The translations under genes and the position numbers were made by a program. Below are positions 9,538 through 19,782 of a stretch of 24,124 nucleotides of DNA, piece by piece; positions within the stretch are counted from its first letter, which is position 1; each line of letters opens with the position of its first letter. Below the pieces are notes generated by a model. It saw only the letters and a list, made by a program, of their open reading frames with translations. It searched no databases and was not told the origin of the DNA. Origin of the DNA: Hemicentrotus pulcherrimus (taxonomy: Eukaryota > Echinodermata > Echinoidea > Camarodonta > Strongylocentrotidae); NCBI GenBank assembly GCA_003118195.1, contig BEXV01000188.1, positions 118,264 through 142,387 on the forward strand, written 5' to 3'.

Positions 9538-9680
9538 GTGGGGGAAGGCAGGGCACTGTACAATCTAGGCAATGTGTACCACGCCAAAGGAAAGCATGCT
9601 GGGCGGAGCGGGCATCAAGATCCGGGAGACTTCCCCCAAGAAGTTACAGACTGCCTTAAGCAAGCCATCCAGTTTTATGA
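9538..9680 (+). CDS. GPSM2: LGN/Pins/AGS (GPSM2-like), coding exon 3
   Basis: This exon encodes residues 122-168 plus two bases (GA) of the next codon. The start of TPR4 is plain: V-G-E-G-R-A-L-Y-N-L-G-N-V-Y-H-A-K-G-K (122-140). It is followed by the atypical long insertion that LGN-family proteins carry between helices of this repeat (141-156, with D-P-G-D-F-P-Q-E-V) and then the second helix, L-K-Q-A-I-Q-F-Y-E (161-169). The acceptor is CTTACAG|GTG at 9537 and the donor GA|GTGAGT at 9681, leaving phase 2. Family members continue with E-N-L in the next exon, which I could not find in the rest of the window. The 5' edge of this exon is echoed four times upstream (8889-9290). Confidence 0.9.
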
Positions 9681-10783
9681 GTGAGTATAGAAAGAATTAG
9701 CTCGTTGTCGGCAGGGATGCTCTTCCGTTATAATTAGCCATATTTTTTTTTCAGTGGCAGAATGATAGTGATTTATGTGTAATGCTCAGTCTATGAAGTG
9801 GTGAGAGGGAGGCATGATGAGAACAAGAGGCTGACCAAAGAGAAGAGTGCAGGGTTCGTACATTCATGGAAAAACATAGAAAGCCATAGAAAATTGAAGA
9901 AAAAAGAAAATCTCCCAAAGTCATGGAAATTGTGGGTGTGGGATGTGTGTGGCAATGGCAGCCTTCCAGTTTGAACTGACAGTGGGCGTGGTATTCGTAC
10001 GCAGCTTGGATGCTGAAAACCTTATCAAAATGGTATATATCCAGTCATGGAAATCAAATGGCATTATTCTGAAGACAAAAGAAAGGTTTATTGAGAATAA
10101 GAAACACAGAAGATGAGGTAGATGGAGGTTTCAAGAACACCTGACCCCCTTCTGTTAGGGGACCCGCAGAAAGTTGATGATGAGAATGGGGAAAAGGACT
10201 ACGAAGAAGAAGAAGAGGAGAAGGATTATGATGGTGTTGACTGTAAGAAGCCTGAATTAAATTTAGTTACATGTATGGTGTAGTTTGCCAACAGACAAAT
10301 GTCTATCAAGACACAATATCCTAGAATGCCAGAAAAAAATAGTTTCTCACAGGATCGATAAAAGAGAATAGCATTCCTCTCAAAACATAAGAAAATGCAG
10401 GTATCAAACTACATTCTTAAATGAGAGAATGATAACCGTTGAAACAGGGCATGCAGTGATACTCGTGCAGATTCTAAAATTCTTTCTCTTTTGTCAGTCC
10501 CACATATTTAACATTTTGAAGGTAGTTCTACATGTACTATACTCAAACATACTTAAAATACATGTAACAAAAATGCTAATGTATGTGTCAGTTGACTAAA
10601 ATCAAAACAAACATTTTATATGTTCAGCAGCCAGAAGGTAATTGAGTCTGTGTTAAAGTATATGAGCTACATGTAAGACCTTCCTGGTTCCAAACAGCTA
10701 GACGATTTCTTTTTTAGAGCTGAACATGCGTCCGCTCTGGAACATATTTCATCTTTCCAATGGTTCCTCCAGGTTCTTAGACT
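9681..10783 (+). other. Start of the large downstream intron
   Basis: The donor GTGAGT opens an intron that reaches the right edge (over 14.4 kb). Here it holds AT-rich DNA, a stretch with repeated CATGGAAA words (about 9860-10055), and a purine-rich patch of GAAGAAGAAG at 10202-10223. No LGN exon is seen. Confidence 0.5.
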
Positions 10784-11052
10784 CCATTAAAGCCCCACTG
10801 CACTACTTATAGCTACTTGCACCCTCATGAACCTCTTTTTCTGATGATAGTTGAGAGCTATTTTGATGAGATGTGACCTTGCACGGAAGTCTAATCCCCT
10901 TTGCCAAACTAGTACAGATGGGCTTTAAAAATACAGCAATCTGTTCACAATTTTTGACTGTGCCACATGGCTTTGGATGTGAACCCTGTGTGACCTGCAG
11001 CTGATAGCTTGCTAGTACCCTAGGGGCGATTACCGAATGCAGGGTTCATCCA
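10784..11052. repeat. Dispersed repeat, copy 1 (TAGCTACTTGC family)
   Basis: The segment starting TTAAAGCCCCACTGCACTAC near 10786, followed by TAGCTACTTGCACCCTC, is closely similar to TTAAAGGCACACTGTCCTAC…TAGCTACTTGCTCCCTC at about 18193. Both continue with a GTTRAWTGAGAGCT-like word and GTGACCT-like words, so they are copies of one interspersed repeat in the same orientation. Full boundaries are not resolved. Confidence 0.4.
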
Positions 11053-11625
11053 TGAATCACATTAATATGCTTTTCACACTCTGGTTTTTTCTAAGCCCCA
11101 TACTATTTGCCTAACAAGGGCTAAAGAAGTCCACGTTGTTCTCTAAGGAAATGGTTAACCCTGGACTATCTCTGATTGGATTTGGTGTTTCCACCCTCAT
11201 AAATTAGCATGGCTTTTCCGCAACCCCACACTATTTTTACTTCCATTCTCATATGAGCTCTTAGCACCGCATTTCACAAGATAGCACCACAATTGCAAGT
11301 TTTGCACATACCTGTACGTGTTAAAATGTATATTTACNTGAATCACATTAATATGCTTTTCACACTCGAAATGGTTTTCTAAGCCCCATACTATTTGCCT
11401 AACAAGGGCTAAAGAAGTCCACGTTGTTCTCTAAGGAAATGGTTAACCCTGGACTATCTCTGATTGGATTTGGTGTTTCCACCCTCATAAATTAGCATGG
11501 CTTTTCCGCAACCCCACACTATTTTTACTTCCATTCTCATATGAGCTCTTAGCACCGCATTTCACAAGATAGCACCACAATTGCAAGTTTTGCACATACC
11601 TGTACGTGTTAAAATGTATATTTAC
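11053..11625. repeat. 285-bp direct duplication flanking a single N
   Basis: Copy 1 (11053-11337) and copy 2 (11339-11625) both run from TGAATCACATTAATATGC to TTAAAATGTATATTTAC. The only difference I noticed is a patch after CACACTC: TGGTTTTTT in the first copy, GAAATGGTTTT in the second. The copies are separated by the only ambiguous base in the window. The pattern fits two contig ends that overlap but were joined rather than merged. Confidence 0.85.
11338..11338. other. Ambiguous base (N), probable contig join
   Basis: The single N lies exactly between the two copies of the 285-bp duplication, which is why it is read as a join rather than an uncertain base call. Confidence 0.8.
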
Positions 11626-11640
11626 ATGATATATATTTAG

Positions 11641-11718
11641 TTATAAGAAGACTTTGCGGCCAAACTATCCATATTGTTAGTTATAAGAAGACTTTGCGGC
11701 CAAACAATCCATATTGTT
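11641..11718. repeat. 40-bp tandem duplication
   Basis: TTATAAGAAGACTTTGCGGC recurs at 11641 and 11681. The two 40-bp units differ at only a couple of bases (ACTATCC versus ACAATCC). High identity suggests a recent duplication or a local assembly repeat; it lies just past the N-flanked duplication. Confidence 0.85.
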
Positions 11719-11994
11719 GGTGGGGCTAGTTCTTTTCGAGATTAAAAAACCTATACATTATACATGTAGGCAAAACTAACAAACAGTCGACTATTTACTT
11801 TAATGACCCTGTGAGAATGCTAAATGTACCTTTAATGCAGACCTAAAATATTAATTGATTCTTTTAAAACTGTCCTGGCTGCTTCCGTCTTTCCTACATG
11901 TACATAAAGTTTTTAATGAGGTGGCACATTCTTGCGTAACTACAGTAGTGGGTCTCTTAAACCACTTGTTTGCTGAGTTACAACATACAGAGAT

Positions 11995-12560
11995 GTTTAA
12001 TGTGCATGATAGGATTTGTCTTTTTGAGATTTGCAATGTTTTGTTGCTATATCAAGCAAATCTAGATTCATCACGTCTGTACTTTGTTTAAAAAATATGC
12101 ATTGGTTATGGCTTAATTATTACTAGAAAAGCTTCATGGTAAGATAAAAAGCCTCTAGAAGCTATTTTGTAATTGATACAATTTCTTTGAGCCATCATAA
12201 TGTTAGCTCATATCATTAAGCAATGATTTATGAGATTTGCAATGTTTTTGTTGCTATGTCAAGCGATTTTATTTCCTTACAAAGTACGTCTTTGTCAAAG
12301 GGGTGCATTAAATACGAGCGAATTATCACCAGATCGACAGCTTGATTGTAAGAAAAAAAACTAACATAGGCCATATATCGTAATTGATATGTTTGCTTGG
12401 AGCTACAATAAAGTTCATTTTGTTGGCTCATGTATATCACACACGTCACGGACCGTAATTTTTCTTTTATTAAAGGGGTGTGCCTTTAGAAATATAGCTA
12501 ATTTATCACCACATCATAAAAACAAAATTCATATCAGATTTCTTTGATTGCTCAGATTCA
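11995..12560. repeat. Degenerate ~230-bp tandem repeat
   Basis: GAGATTTGCAATGTTTTGTTGCTAT near 12025 recurs near 12232 with small changes. AAAGGGGTGCATTAAATACGAGCGAATTATCACC near 12297 recurs in degraded form near 12472 (AAAGGGGTGTGCCTTTAG…AATTTATCACC). Words like GTAATTGATA and TTGGCTCAT recur in the same order. Two to three diverged units are likely. Confidence 0.45.
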
Positions 12561-13562
12561 GACATACCATGCATTAGCCAAGCTTATCTTCTTGATTTTA
12601 ACCAATTTTTCAAAAAGGAATAGAGACTAATAAGAGAGCAGCAGATGCATTGCTCTCTTAAGTAATGCTAATTTTTCGATATCCTCTTTGCACAGATAAC
12701 CTCTTAAATCTTTCAAGGTGAACTCCCAAAGGAATCGACATGCGGTACATTGCCAAGGTTCATTCATTCACGATCTATTTCACATGTCTCTCCCATCCTC
12801 CTGAATGTGTTTGTCCTCCTGTTGTGGCAGTGGAAACATGATTTGGGCGTAACATACAACATGTACATGTACATGTACACTGTATGTACATTACACGTGT
12901 ATTTTTGTTGGTTGTGCATTTAAAAACCGATGGTCACTTCACACTGAGATTCCCTTTTCGTCAGTTCGTCTTTTATCAAGATTGTCAAACGTTTTGTGAA
13001 ACTTACCAGAGCTAAATCACTCACAGCTCCATTTTATTCTTGTCTCTCACTCAGTTTCGCTTAGAAAAGAGTGCGATGAAGCACATATTTATCATATTCA
13101 TGAACATGCACTTCCTATTGTGTTAATTTTTCAAGCATAATGCCACAGCCCATGTCCACTCGTCCACACTGTACATTCCTCACATCCTGAATTTCCCCTG
13201 AGTTAACCGTGCCCGTGGGAACGTTCTTAGCTCCCTTGCATTCTCGTGCATGGGATTGCGTTTGTGAAGGTGAACGTGCAACGCCATGTAGACTGCTCAA
13301 GTTATGCGATCTAACATTACGGCACTGTGTACCGAGCACTAGTTTTGCCACTTAACATGGGAATTGTACACATTTGAAATGCCATTTTCAAGTCTGTGTA
13401 AACACCGACTTCATGCGGCGTCCGATCGAACCACTCTGCCGTGCCGTGATTGTATCTCCCTGTAGAGTGTGACTTGCGTGTTTCGGCCGGGGTAGCTTTT
13501 GTGCTTTTGATATTAGTGCCCCTGCCTAGTTGAAAGCATGTTCAAAGCCTACGTAAAATCAT
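12561..13562. other. Intron DNA, no gene seen
   Basis: An ACATGTAC run (12859-12881) is the only clear structure. The segment at about 13120-13500 is less AT-rich and free of simple repeats, but no splice-bounded frame with family resemblance was found on either strand. Confidence 0.4.
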
Positions 13563-13928
13563 GCCTGTTTTCATCAGCTCGAGATTGCCAAATATCCCAC
13601 TAATTCTGATTTGGGAAATATTCCTGAAGTTACAAATCGCCTCTTCATCAGCTTGAGACTTGACCTCAAAACTGGAAACTCAAGCTCTAGAAATTATCTG
13701 GAGATATTTTGCTCAGCGTTTGCACATAGTGCGAGTCTTCGGGCGTGTGAAGAAGCACCAGACAAATAGCAGGATATTTTGCAAACTAGCCCAACATATC
13801 TTGGGATGACTATCTCGACCGAATGTTCCGCTAATTGCAACTTCTTGCTGATGAAGACGCAAATTAACTGGTTAATTTGCGTTCAGGATAGTATGATATT
13901 TGGCAATCTTGAGCTGATGAAGTCAGGC
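13563..13928. mobile_element. Inverted-repeat element with internal palindrome
   Basis: Ends beginning GCCTG…CATCAGCTCGAGATTGCCAAATATC (13563-13596) recur inverted at about 13894-13928 as GATATTTGGCAATCTTGAGCTGATG…CAGGC. Further CATCAG/CTGATGA words occur inside (near 13647 and 13848). A 26-bp hairpin at 13857-13882 has a perfect 12-bp stem, ACGCAAATTAAC/GTTAATTTGCGT, around TG. No coding capacity. Target duplication unclear. Confidence 0.55.
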
Positions 13929-13931
13929 CTA

Positions 13932-14080
13932 AGGCCACCCTAGAAAAGCAGAACTGTTCTGCTGTCTCAGAATTGATGCCCAGTGAAGACAGGTGTCCTT
14001 TCTAGACAGGTTCTACAACACATACATGCTGTAACTTCTTGACTGAGACAAAAGACATGTTCATGTCGTAGCTGACCACA
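13932..14080. mobile_element. CAGTCAAACC-family fragment
   Basis: ACAGGTGTCCTTTCTAGACAGGTTCTACAACACA (about 13990-14023) is almost identical to the interior of the intact copy at 22993-23179. The terminal repeats are not recognisable, so this is an internal remnant. Confidence 0.5.
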
Positions 14081-14319
14081 ATAATCAAGTCCTGTTAACG
14101 GAGCCTATAGAGGCTGCTACTGTGATATATGTTGCACTATAGCTCACAAGCAGCTGTCGGCTCCCTCTGATTACTACATGTTGAGTGATAGTTACGCCGT
14201 CCGTTCAGAGCCAGAAAGGCCTTAAGTCAGTGGGAAAGCGTATAAGTGAACGTCCTTTTGGCTCCACACAAACAAATGATACCAATTGTGGTGAATGCTC
14301 TCATTAGAGTCCATTGAAG

Positions 14320-14495
14320 GTAAAGACCAGTTATGGTCATGCGATTGCATTGTGAAAGAAACGTTGTGGAATCGATCAGAAAAGGTTGATCATCTAGCAT
14401 CTAGCATCTGCAAGGTTCTGGAATCATCAAAATGATAAGAAATTTGGCCCATTCTTCGTAAAGTTACAAGCACTATACACAGAAAGATTTTTGTT
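14320..14495. repeat. Dispersed repeat pair, copy 1
   Basis: The stretch containing GATTGCATTGTGAAA, GTGGAATCGATCAGAAAA, GCAAGGTTCTGGAATCATCA and ACAAGCACTATACAC matches 21718-21895 in the same orientation. Between the matched blocks the second copy has an extra segment (TAAGTATTGGTAGGTA). Confidence 0.7.
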
Positions 14496-14692
14496 GTACA
14501 GGAATTAGGAGCTTTGCTCAACTTAGAGTATGCATCAGAGGGCAAATGAACACCAAATTTGTAATGTCTCCCACCTTGTTTGATTAATAGATACATTTTT
14601 TAATTGATCCTCGCATATATAACACGTAGGTACTGTTGGGTGACTAACAACTGAATGGTAATTATAAACTTTTAGGTCAATCAGGAACCCAA

Positions 14693-14808
14693 TAGGGACT
14701 TTTAGATTCGCACAAAGACAATGGGGATTGCTACGGTCGACGTCATTTTAATGCACTGCCTTGAATGGATGTCACACGTATCAGTCCATGCAAATCTAAA
14801 AGTCCCTA
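14693..14808. mobile_element. 116-bp miniature inverted-repeat element
   Basis: TAGGGACTTTTAGATTCGCA at 14693-14712 is repeated inverted as TGCAAATCTAAAAGTCCCTA, ending at 14808, with one mismatch. The 76-bp centre contains GGTCGACGTCA. TA at both ends could be a target duplication. No coding capacity. Confidence 0.6.
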
Positions 14809-15549
14809 ATGACTTGTACAAGCTGATCACCAGTCTGATTATCAAAATATTTATGATTGAAAATTGAAATCAAATTTTTCGTTTGCCAAACGATTTTCAT
14901 AACACTACAGTCTATTGGGGAAACAAATATGGTAAAACCGGTCACTCAAAGGTTTTTTGATTTTTTTGAGGCACTCCTTGATCATTTTGAAGCGCAATTC
15001 GTTTAGGGCTTCAATGTAACACCATATCACTGACACTGAAAACACGTAGGGCCGTGCATCTCAGATTTAACAATGTTATTCCCTTTAACAAATAAAATCT
15101 TTTCATGGGACAAAAAGGCCCACCCTGTGAAATAGAATATTGAATGAAATGATTAAAGTTAGGACATGACCTTCATATATTATTTAAACATGTCAAAAAC
15201 ACACATATCAAAACACACTGAGGGAGATAGCAGAAAGTTCTTTTTCAGTTATTTTTATTGCCTGGCATTCTCCATTACTAAACAAGTTTGTAGAATTTAT
15301 GTATTCTGATTTGTAGTTGTGTAATTTAACCATCTCATTAAATTAAAAACATGAAGTTTTAGCGTGTGTACCTTGAAGTTTTAAATTTCTCTGAATTCCC
15401 CTTTCTAATTCTCATCTATTTTCTGCACTCTCAAATAAACACTGCAGGAGATGTAATGTTTTGATGAAACATCATCTTTTGTGAACTTGTTTAATCAGTT
15501 TCTCCACAGTATAGCAGTGAATAGAGCTGATTGTAGGAAATATGAGTAA
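14809..15549. other. Intron DNA, no gene seen
   Basis: AT-rich sequence without recognised exon, repeat structure or RNA gene. Confidence 0.4.
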
Positions 15550-15871
15550 AGGTGCATTCACACCTCAAGCAAAAGTCGTTTATTTTTTGTTAATATTCCA
15601 TGTTTGGCAACTACCATTAGAACAGACAGAAAAACCCACCTCTGGAGTGTTTTTTTTTTTTAACGTTTGCAAAAATTTCACAGGTTTTTGCAGTGTAAAT
15701 TCTCGCTCTCAACACATCAGTGAATAATTCTGGTTTTTGGTCATGTGACTCTCATTGCATCTGTGCGATTGCATGCAGAGCAGGTCCCCCATTGACTATC
15801 CAAAAAAAGAGATAATGAGCATGTACACCAACGTTTTTTTATGGGTTTTTCAAGTAGTGTAAATGGCACTG
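15550..15871. mobile_element. Possible inverted-repeat element
   Basis: AGGTGCATTCACACCT at 15550-15565 is imperfectly mirrored by AGTGTAAATGGCACTG at 15856-15871. The interior has TTTTTGCAGTGTAAATTC-like words that echo the ends. Boundaries and family are uncertain. Confidence 0.3.
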
Positions 15872-16522
15872 CCAAAAACCAATGATTTTTCAAAATTGTT
15901 TTTGGGCTGTGTACTGTACATGGGCATATTATGAGTAAATAGCTATCTATTTATCTTGGGATTCATTTCTGATCGTGGGGAAATATGAGTATGGTTCTGC
16001 TCTCTGGGAAGCAAATACCAAACAAACTTGATCCGCCCAACACATGGGGCTGCATAAGTTTGACTGATGATCAATTCTCAGGCTCACCATGAGTAGGGTG
16101 TAATTAAATGGTAAGATGTGAGGAAGTAATACCATGCAAGGCAGCTTTACCTCTACATTCAATCAGCATGTTGAGCTTTTTCATTTGAATGACTGTTTAA
16201 CCATGTCTGTCACTTGCTTCTTTCATCTAAAATAATTTGGATTATGACCTTTATTTATGAATAAATAACATAGTTTTGGGCTTTGTTTAATCAAAAAGAA
16301 TATTCTTTTCATTTATCCTGGTGCATTTTGAAATTAAAAGAATGAGAAAGAAGTACTTGATAACAAAAAGTCTCTTTAAACTGAGTAAATTCTACTTAAA
16401 CATACTGTATGAATGATTCTATAGTACATATTAAGTAGCTTTATACAGGTAGATTCAGAAAAGGCTTGATTAAAAAGAGATAGAGAGTGTGAGATGGAAG
16501 GAGAAAGTAAAATGGGAGGAGA

Positions 16523-16579
16523 TAGAGAAAGAGAGAGAGAGAGAGAGAGAAATAGATACATGTACATGTATATAGATGT

Positions 16580-16625
<46 letters not shown>
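16523..16625. repeat. (GA)n microsatellite, two runs
   Basis: GA dinucleotide runs at about 16525-16551 and 16579-16625 are interrupted by an ATACATGTACATGTATA segment. Open frames on either strand here are only translations of the repeat (Arg-Glu or Ser-Leu alternation). Confidence 0.9.
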
Positions 16626-16627
<2 letters not shown>

Positions 16628-16751
16628 ACAGTACATAGGGAAATATGATCAAAGACACATCAGCTGGAGAGGTGAGAGAGTGGGAGAAATTATGAAATAA
16701 TCGAAAAGGAGGAGACTGAAAACAGATACCAAAGACACATTCTACTTAACT

Positions 16752-16818
16752 GAAAACAAACAGACAAAGCAAACAAACAAACAAATGAACAATCAAACAA
16801 AAACAAATTAAAATTAAA
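16752..16818. repeat. (CAAA)n-like simple repeat
   Basis: Imperfect AAAC/CAAA tetranucleotide run. Nothing coding. Confidence 0.7.
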
Positions 16819-17599
16819 CACATTTCTAACTAGCATGTACATGTAGCTTTATAAACCTGCTCACTTTGTATATACACAACCATAAAGTCCTTTCATTCAA
16901 ATAGTTGTTTTTCCAAAATAGAAAATAAGAAAATCATTCCTCTTGAGACATTATATTGCTCCATCTTTATAGATCAATAACTTTTTACTCATTATTTAAA
17001 AATTGGAATCCCATTTTACTACATGTAAGTAATTGCAATTTTAGTAAAAAAAAAGAGAAAGAATATGTTCTATATTTTGCCCACTTACGATAGAAATTGT
17101 GTTGCTGACGTACATGTATGTCAGTAATAGGTACATGTACATCTGAGAGCCGTCCTTGCCACTTGCCAAAGGATTAGTGTTGCTAGTGCATGAATACCTC
17201 CATTTTGAATTAAGGTTTAATCAAACCCGTGTAATGACTTCATTTGTATGAAAGCTGAAAATAGAGAGAAACAGAAAATTCCTAAAGTTTGAAATCAATC
17301 AAACCAATAATTACACAATTATGAGATCACTTCATCCCTGTGAATTATTAATTGGCAATTTGGTCAGTAGATTGTGCTGTATTCATGGATAACTCGAAAA
17401 TATCATAAATCTCTGTTTTTCTCCCGAGTACCTTCTCCCTTGGTGCACAAATTAAAGAAGAAAAGGCCCTCCCAAGTCATATACATTTTGAATAATTAAC
17501 ATTTTAGTCATTTTTTGTGTTGGATCAAATCTGAAAGTTGTCAGGCACTTCGCAGTGACACTACCGTTTACTTAACCCTTTATCATCCTACAATAAGTA

Positions 17600-17822
17600 A
17601 TACCTAAGGCCTGTAATTGTAATACTATATCCACAACCCTAATTAGTTGAGTTATGATTTATTAAGGAAACACTCGATCAATCCTCAACCATACTATGAT
17701 GCATGAAACCTGAGGCTTTTGCCATCCTTCAGTATACAGTATATCGTTTTACCTGAGGCCTTTAAATGTAAGCCCATCCACAAACTGTTGTGAGGTAAGG
17801 TATGATTTATAAAGGTAGACTA
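17600..17822. repeat. Diverged direct repeat, two units
   Basis: ACCTAAGGCCTGTAATTGTAA…TATCCACAA…GTTATGATTTATTAAGG (from about 17602) recurs as ACCTGAGGCCTTTAAATGTAA…CATCCACAA…GGTATGATTTATAAAGG (from about 17751). The offset is roughly 150 bp. Confidence 0.5.
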
Positions 17823-18189
17823 AGCCCATTCAATCAGAAAACGCCTTTGACGTCAGCCCCACCGCCGCAAAAGCACACACTTGCCAATCGGCAAACCTTT
17901 AACACAATTATGTTGTCAGTTTCTGCCCCTACACTCCACTCTCCAGTAATTCTGTTTACTACCTTTTGAATGAATGGACAATCACATATATTCCTTAGGC
18001 TAACAGCATTTCAGCAAAAAAGGGTAACACTTCCTTTCCATTCAAACAAATTTAATGAATAAATTGAATATACAGTTTTAATGTAATGTTACCATGGTTA
18101 CACAGTTTGGATTTTAAATAGAAATAAAGAAAAATATTTTTTTTTTAGTTTCTCACATTCTTATGACATTTTTCTCTTTTGTCAATCAA

Positions 18190-18440
18190 ATTTAAAGGCA
18201 CACTGTCCTACTTGTAGCTACTTGCTCCCTCTATATAAAAAACTTCCCCAATCGGTGCCTGTTGGTCCCCCATGATCATCTTTTTCTTATGTTAAATGAG
18301 AGCTGAGTTAATAAGATAGCCACCTATCACAGTGACCTCGCTGGCTCGCTGGGCGGTCTTATCCCTTCTTGCTGAAGTAGTAAAGTCTGCCTTTAAAGAA
18401 GTAACTGGGCAATACTCAACTTTAATGACCAAAATTGATC
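18190..18440. repeat. Dispersed repeat, copy 2 (TAGCTACTTGC family)
   Basis: Second copy of the repeat described at 10784, same orientation, diverged. The open frame crossing it (18332-18541) is not supported as a gene. Confidence 0.4.
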
Positions 18441-19017
18441 TATCAATTTCAATGTTAGCTACCTTACAAAGTTTTTTTTTCTTCAGGAAAAAAGGAATAT
18501 CACATCTGCTGCTGGTTTTTGTTGTTTCCTTCTATATATAGAGGGAATAAAGTAATTGCATGATTTAAAATATAAAAGCATGTCTTCCATCTTTCTAGGT
18601 ATTTTTTTCTTTTTGTTTTCCGAAGGTTCAGACTGTAGTAAAAGAGACCCTTTCTCAACTATTTTTTTTTTAACATTTATTGATTTTTTAGAGTCATGAG
18701 AAAAATTAATACACAAAATCACTTTGTCATTAGGCCTACAGCCAATTACTTTTTGTTGTCAGTTTGTGTTTGTTGTTGTTGATGAAAGTACTTAACATGT
18801 GTCTTTTGAGGGCTTGCATAGTTGTATACTGTGTTCAGAAAGTTCGTTCCGCCCCTACATGTATCTGCCAACTCAACTGCTCATATGACTACTTTAGTAA
18901 TAGCGCAGTGCTACCAACCAAATGTACATGTACTAAATGTATACATGTACTAATGCATCCAGCCTGCAGGAATTGACCACACCTTTTTCTGGGCTGAAAT
19001 ACAAGGTCAAACATTGA

Positions 19018-19325
19018 AAAGGAGGAATTCAAAGGTATGTAAACCTCGAGACATTAAGGATGGCGCCCAACAAGAACAACAGTATAGCCCGGAGAAGGAA
19101 AAAGAACTGGCCAGAAAATTTGGCAGAAATGACCCCCATAGAGAAACTATGGTCTATTATGATAGAAAAAGTACTTGAAACTCAATACTGCAAAACAATA
19201 ACTCAACTTAAAGAGGGGATCCGGCGAGCATGAATAAGGACCCTCTTGCATCATTAGTGGACGATAACTGGACCAAGCGTATTTCACAGGTGATAGACCA
19301 CCAAGGAGAGATAAATTTCAAATAA
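19018..19325 (+). pseudogene. Tc1/mariner transposase C-terminus, frameshifted
   Basis: An open frame ending at a TGA (19231-19233) reads N-W-P-E-N-L-A-E-M-T-P-I-E-K-L-W-S-I-M, matching the W-P-x-x-S-P-D-L-N-P-I-E-x-L-W motif around the catalytic acidic residue of Tc1/mariner/IS630 transposases. It continues with I-T-Q-L-K-E-G-I-R-R-A. Just past the stop, another frame continues K-D-P-L-A-S-L-V-D-D-N-W-T-K-R-I-S-Q-V-I-D to TAA at 19323-19325, matching the usual C-terminal L-V-x-S-M-x-x-R-I-x-x-V-I pattern. A one-base loss near 19232 explains the break. Upstream, a K-D-G-A word in another frame may be the remains of the Q-D-G-A-P motif. The N-terminus and first catalytic aspartate are missing, and no terminal repeats were found. 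Confidence 0.7.
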
Positions 19326-19782
19326 ATTGGGAAGTGACATCTCTGATAATGCTTTGAAATGAGAAAATTAACAAAATAACCTGAAATGCATGGTGCATAT
19401 TGAGTTTTAAACACATTAAAATGCTTTTCTGTAGGGGGGGGGGCGGAACAAACTTTTTAAACACCGTATATAAAGGGACATAAGTTATATTGTCATAGTG
19501 GACATTTTGAATGTAATGCAAATGCTCAAATGATGTAGATTTCAATGTGTAATTAATAACATTTTAATATCTACTGATGATCTTGCTTACATGGGGGAAT
19601 CGAATGGTCTACAACCAGTCAGTCTACTACCCAATTGGTTTATTCCCCAATGGTCTAATAATCATTTAGTGTTTTGATAAAAGCCTGGTCTGCAAGACTA
19701 TTCATTCAGTATTTTACAATCTGTTATTTAGACGACTTAAATTTCTAATCCTTAAATTCTATTTAACGACTGATGTGGAAGA

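Noticed and set aside
16376..16700. Ser/Leu-rich and Arg/Glu-rich open frames on opposite strands
   Set aside because: Direct translations of the GA microsatellite.
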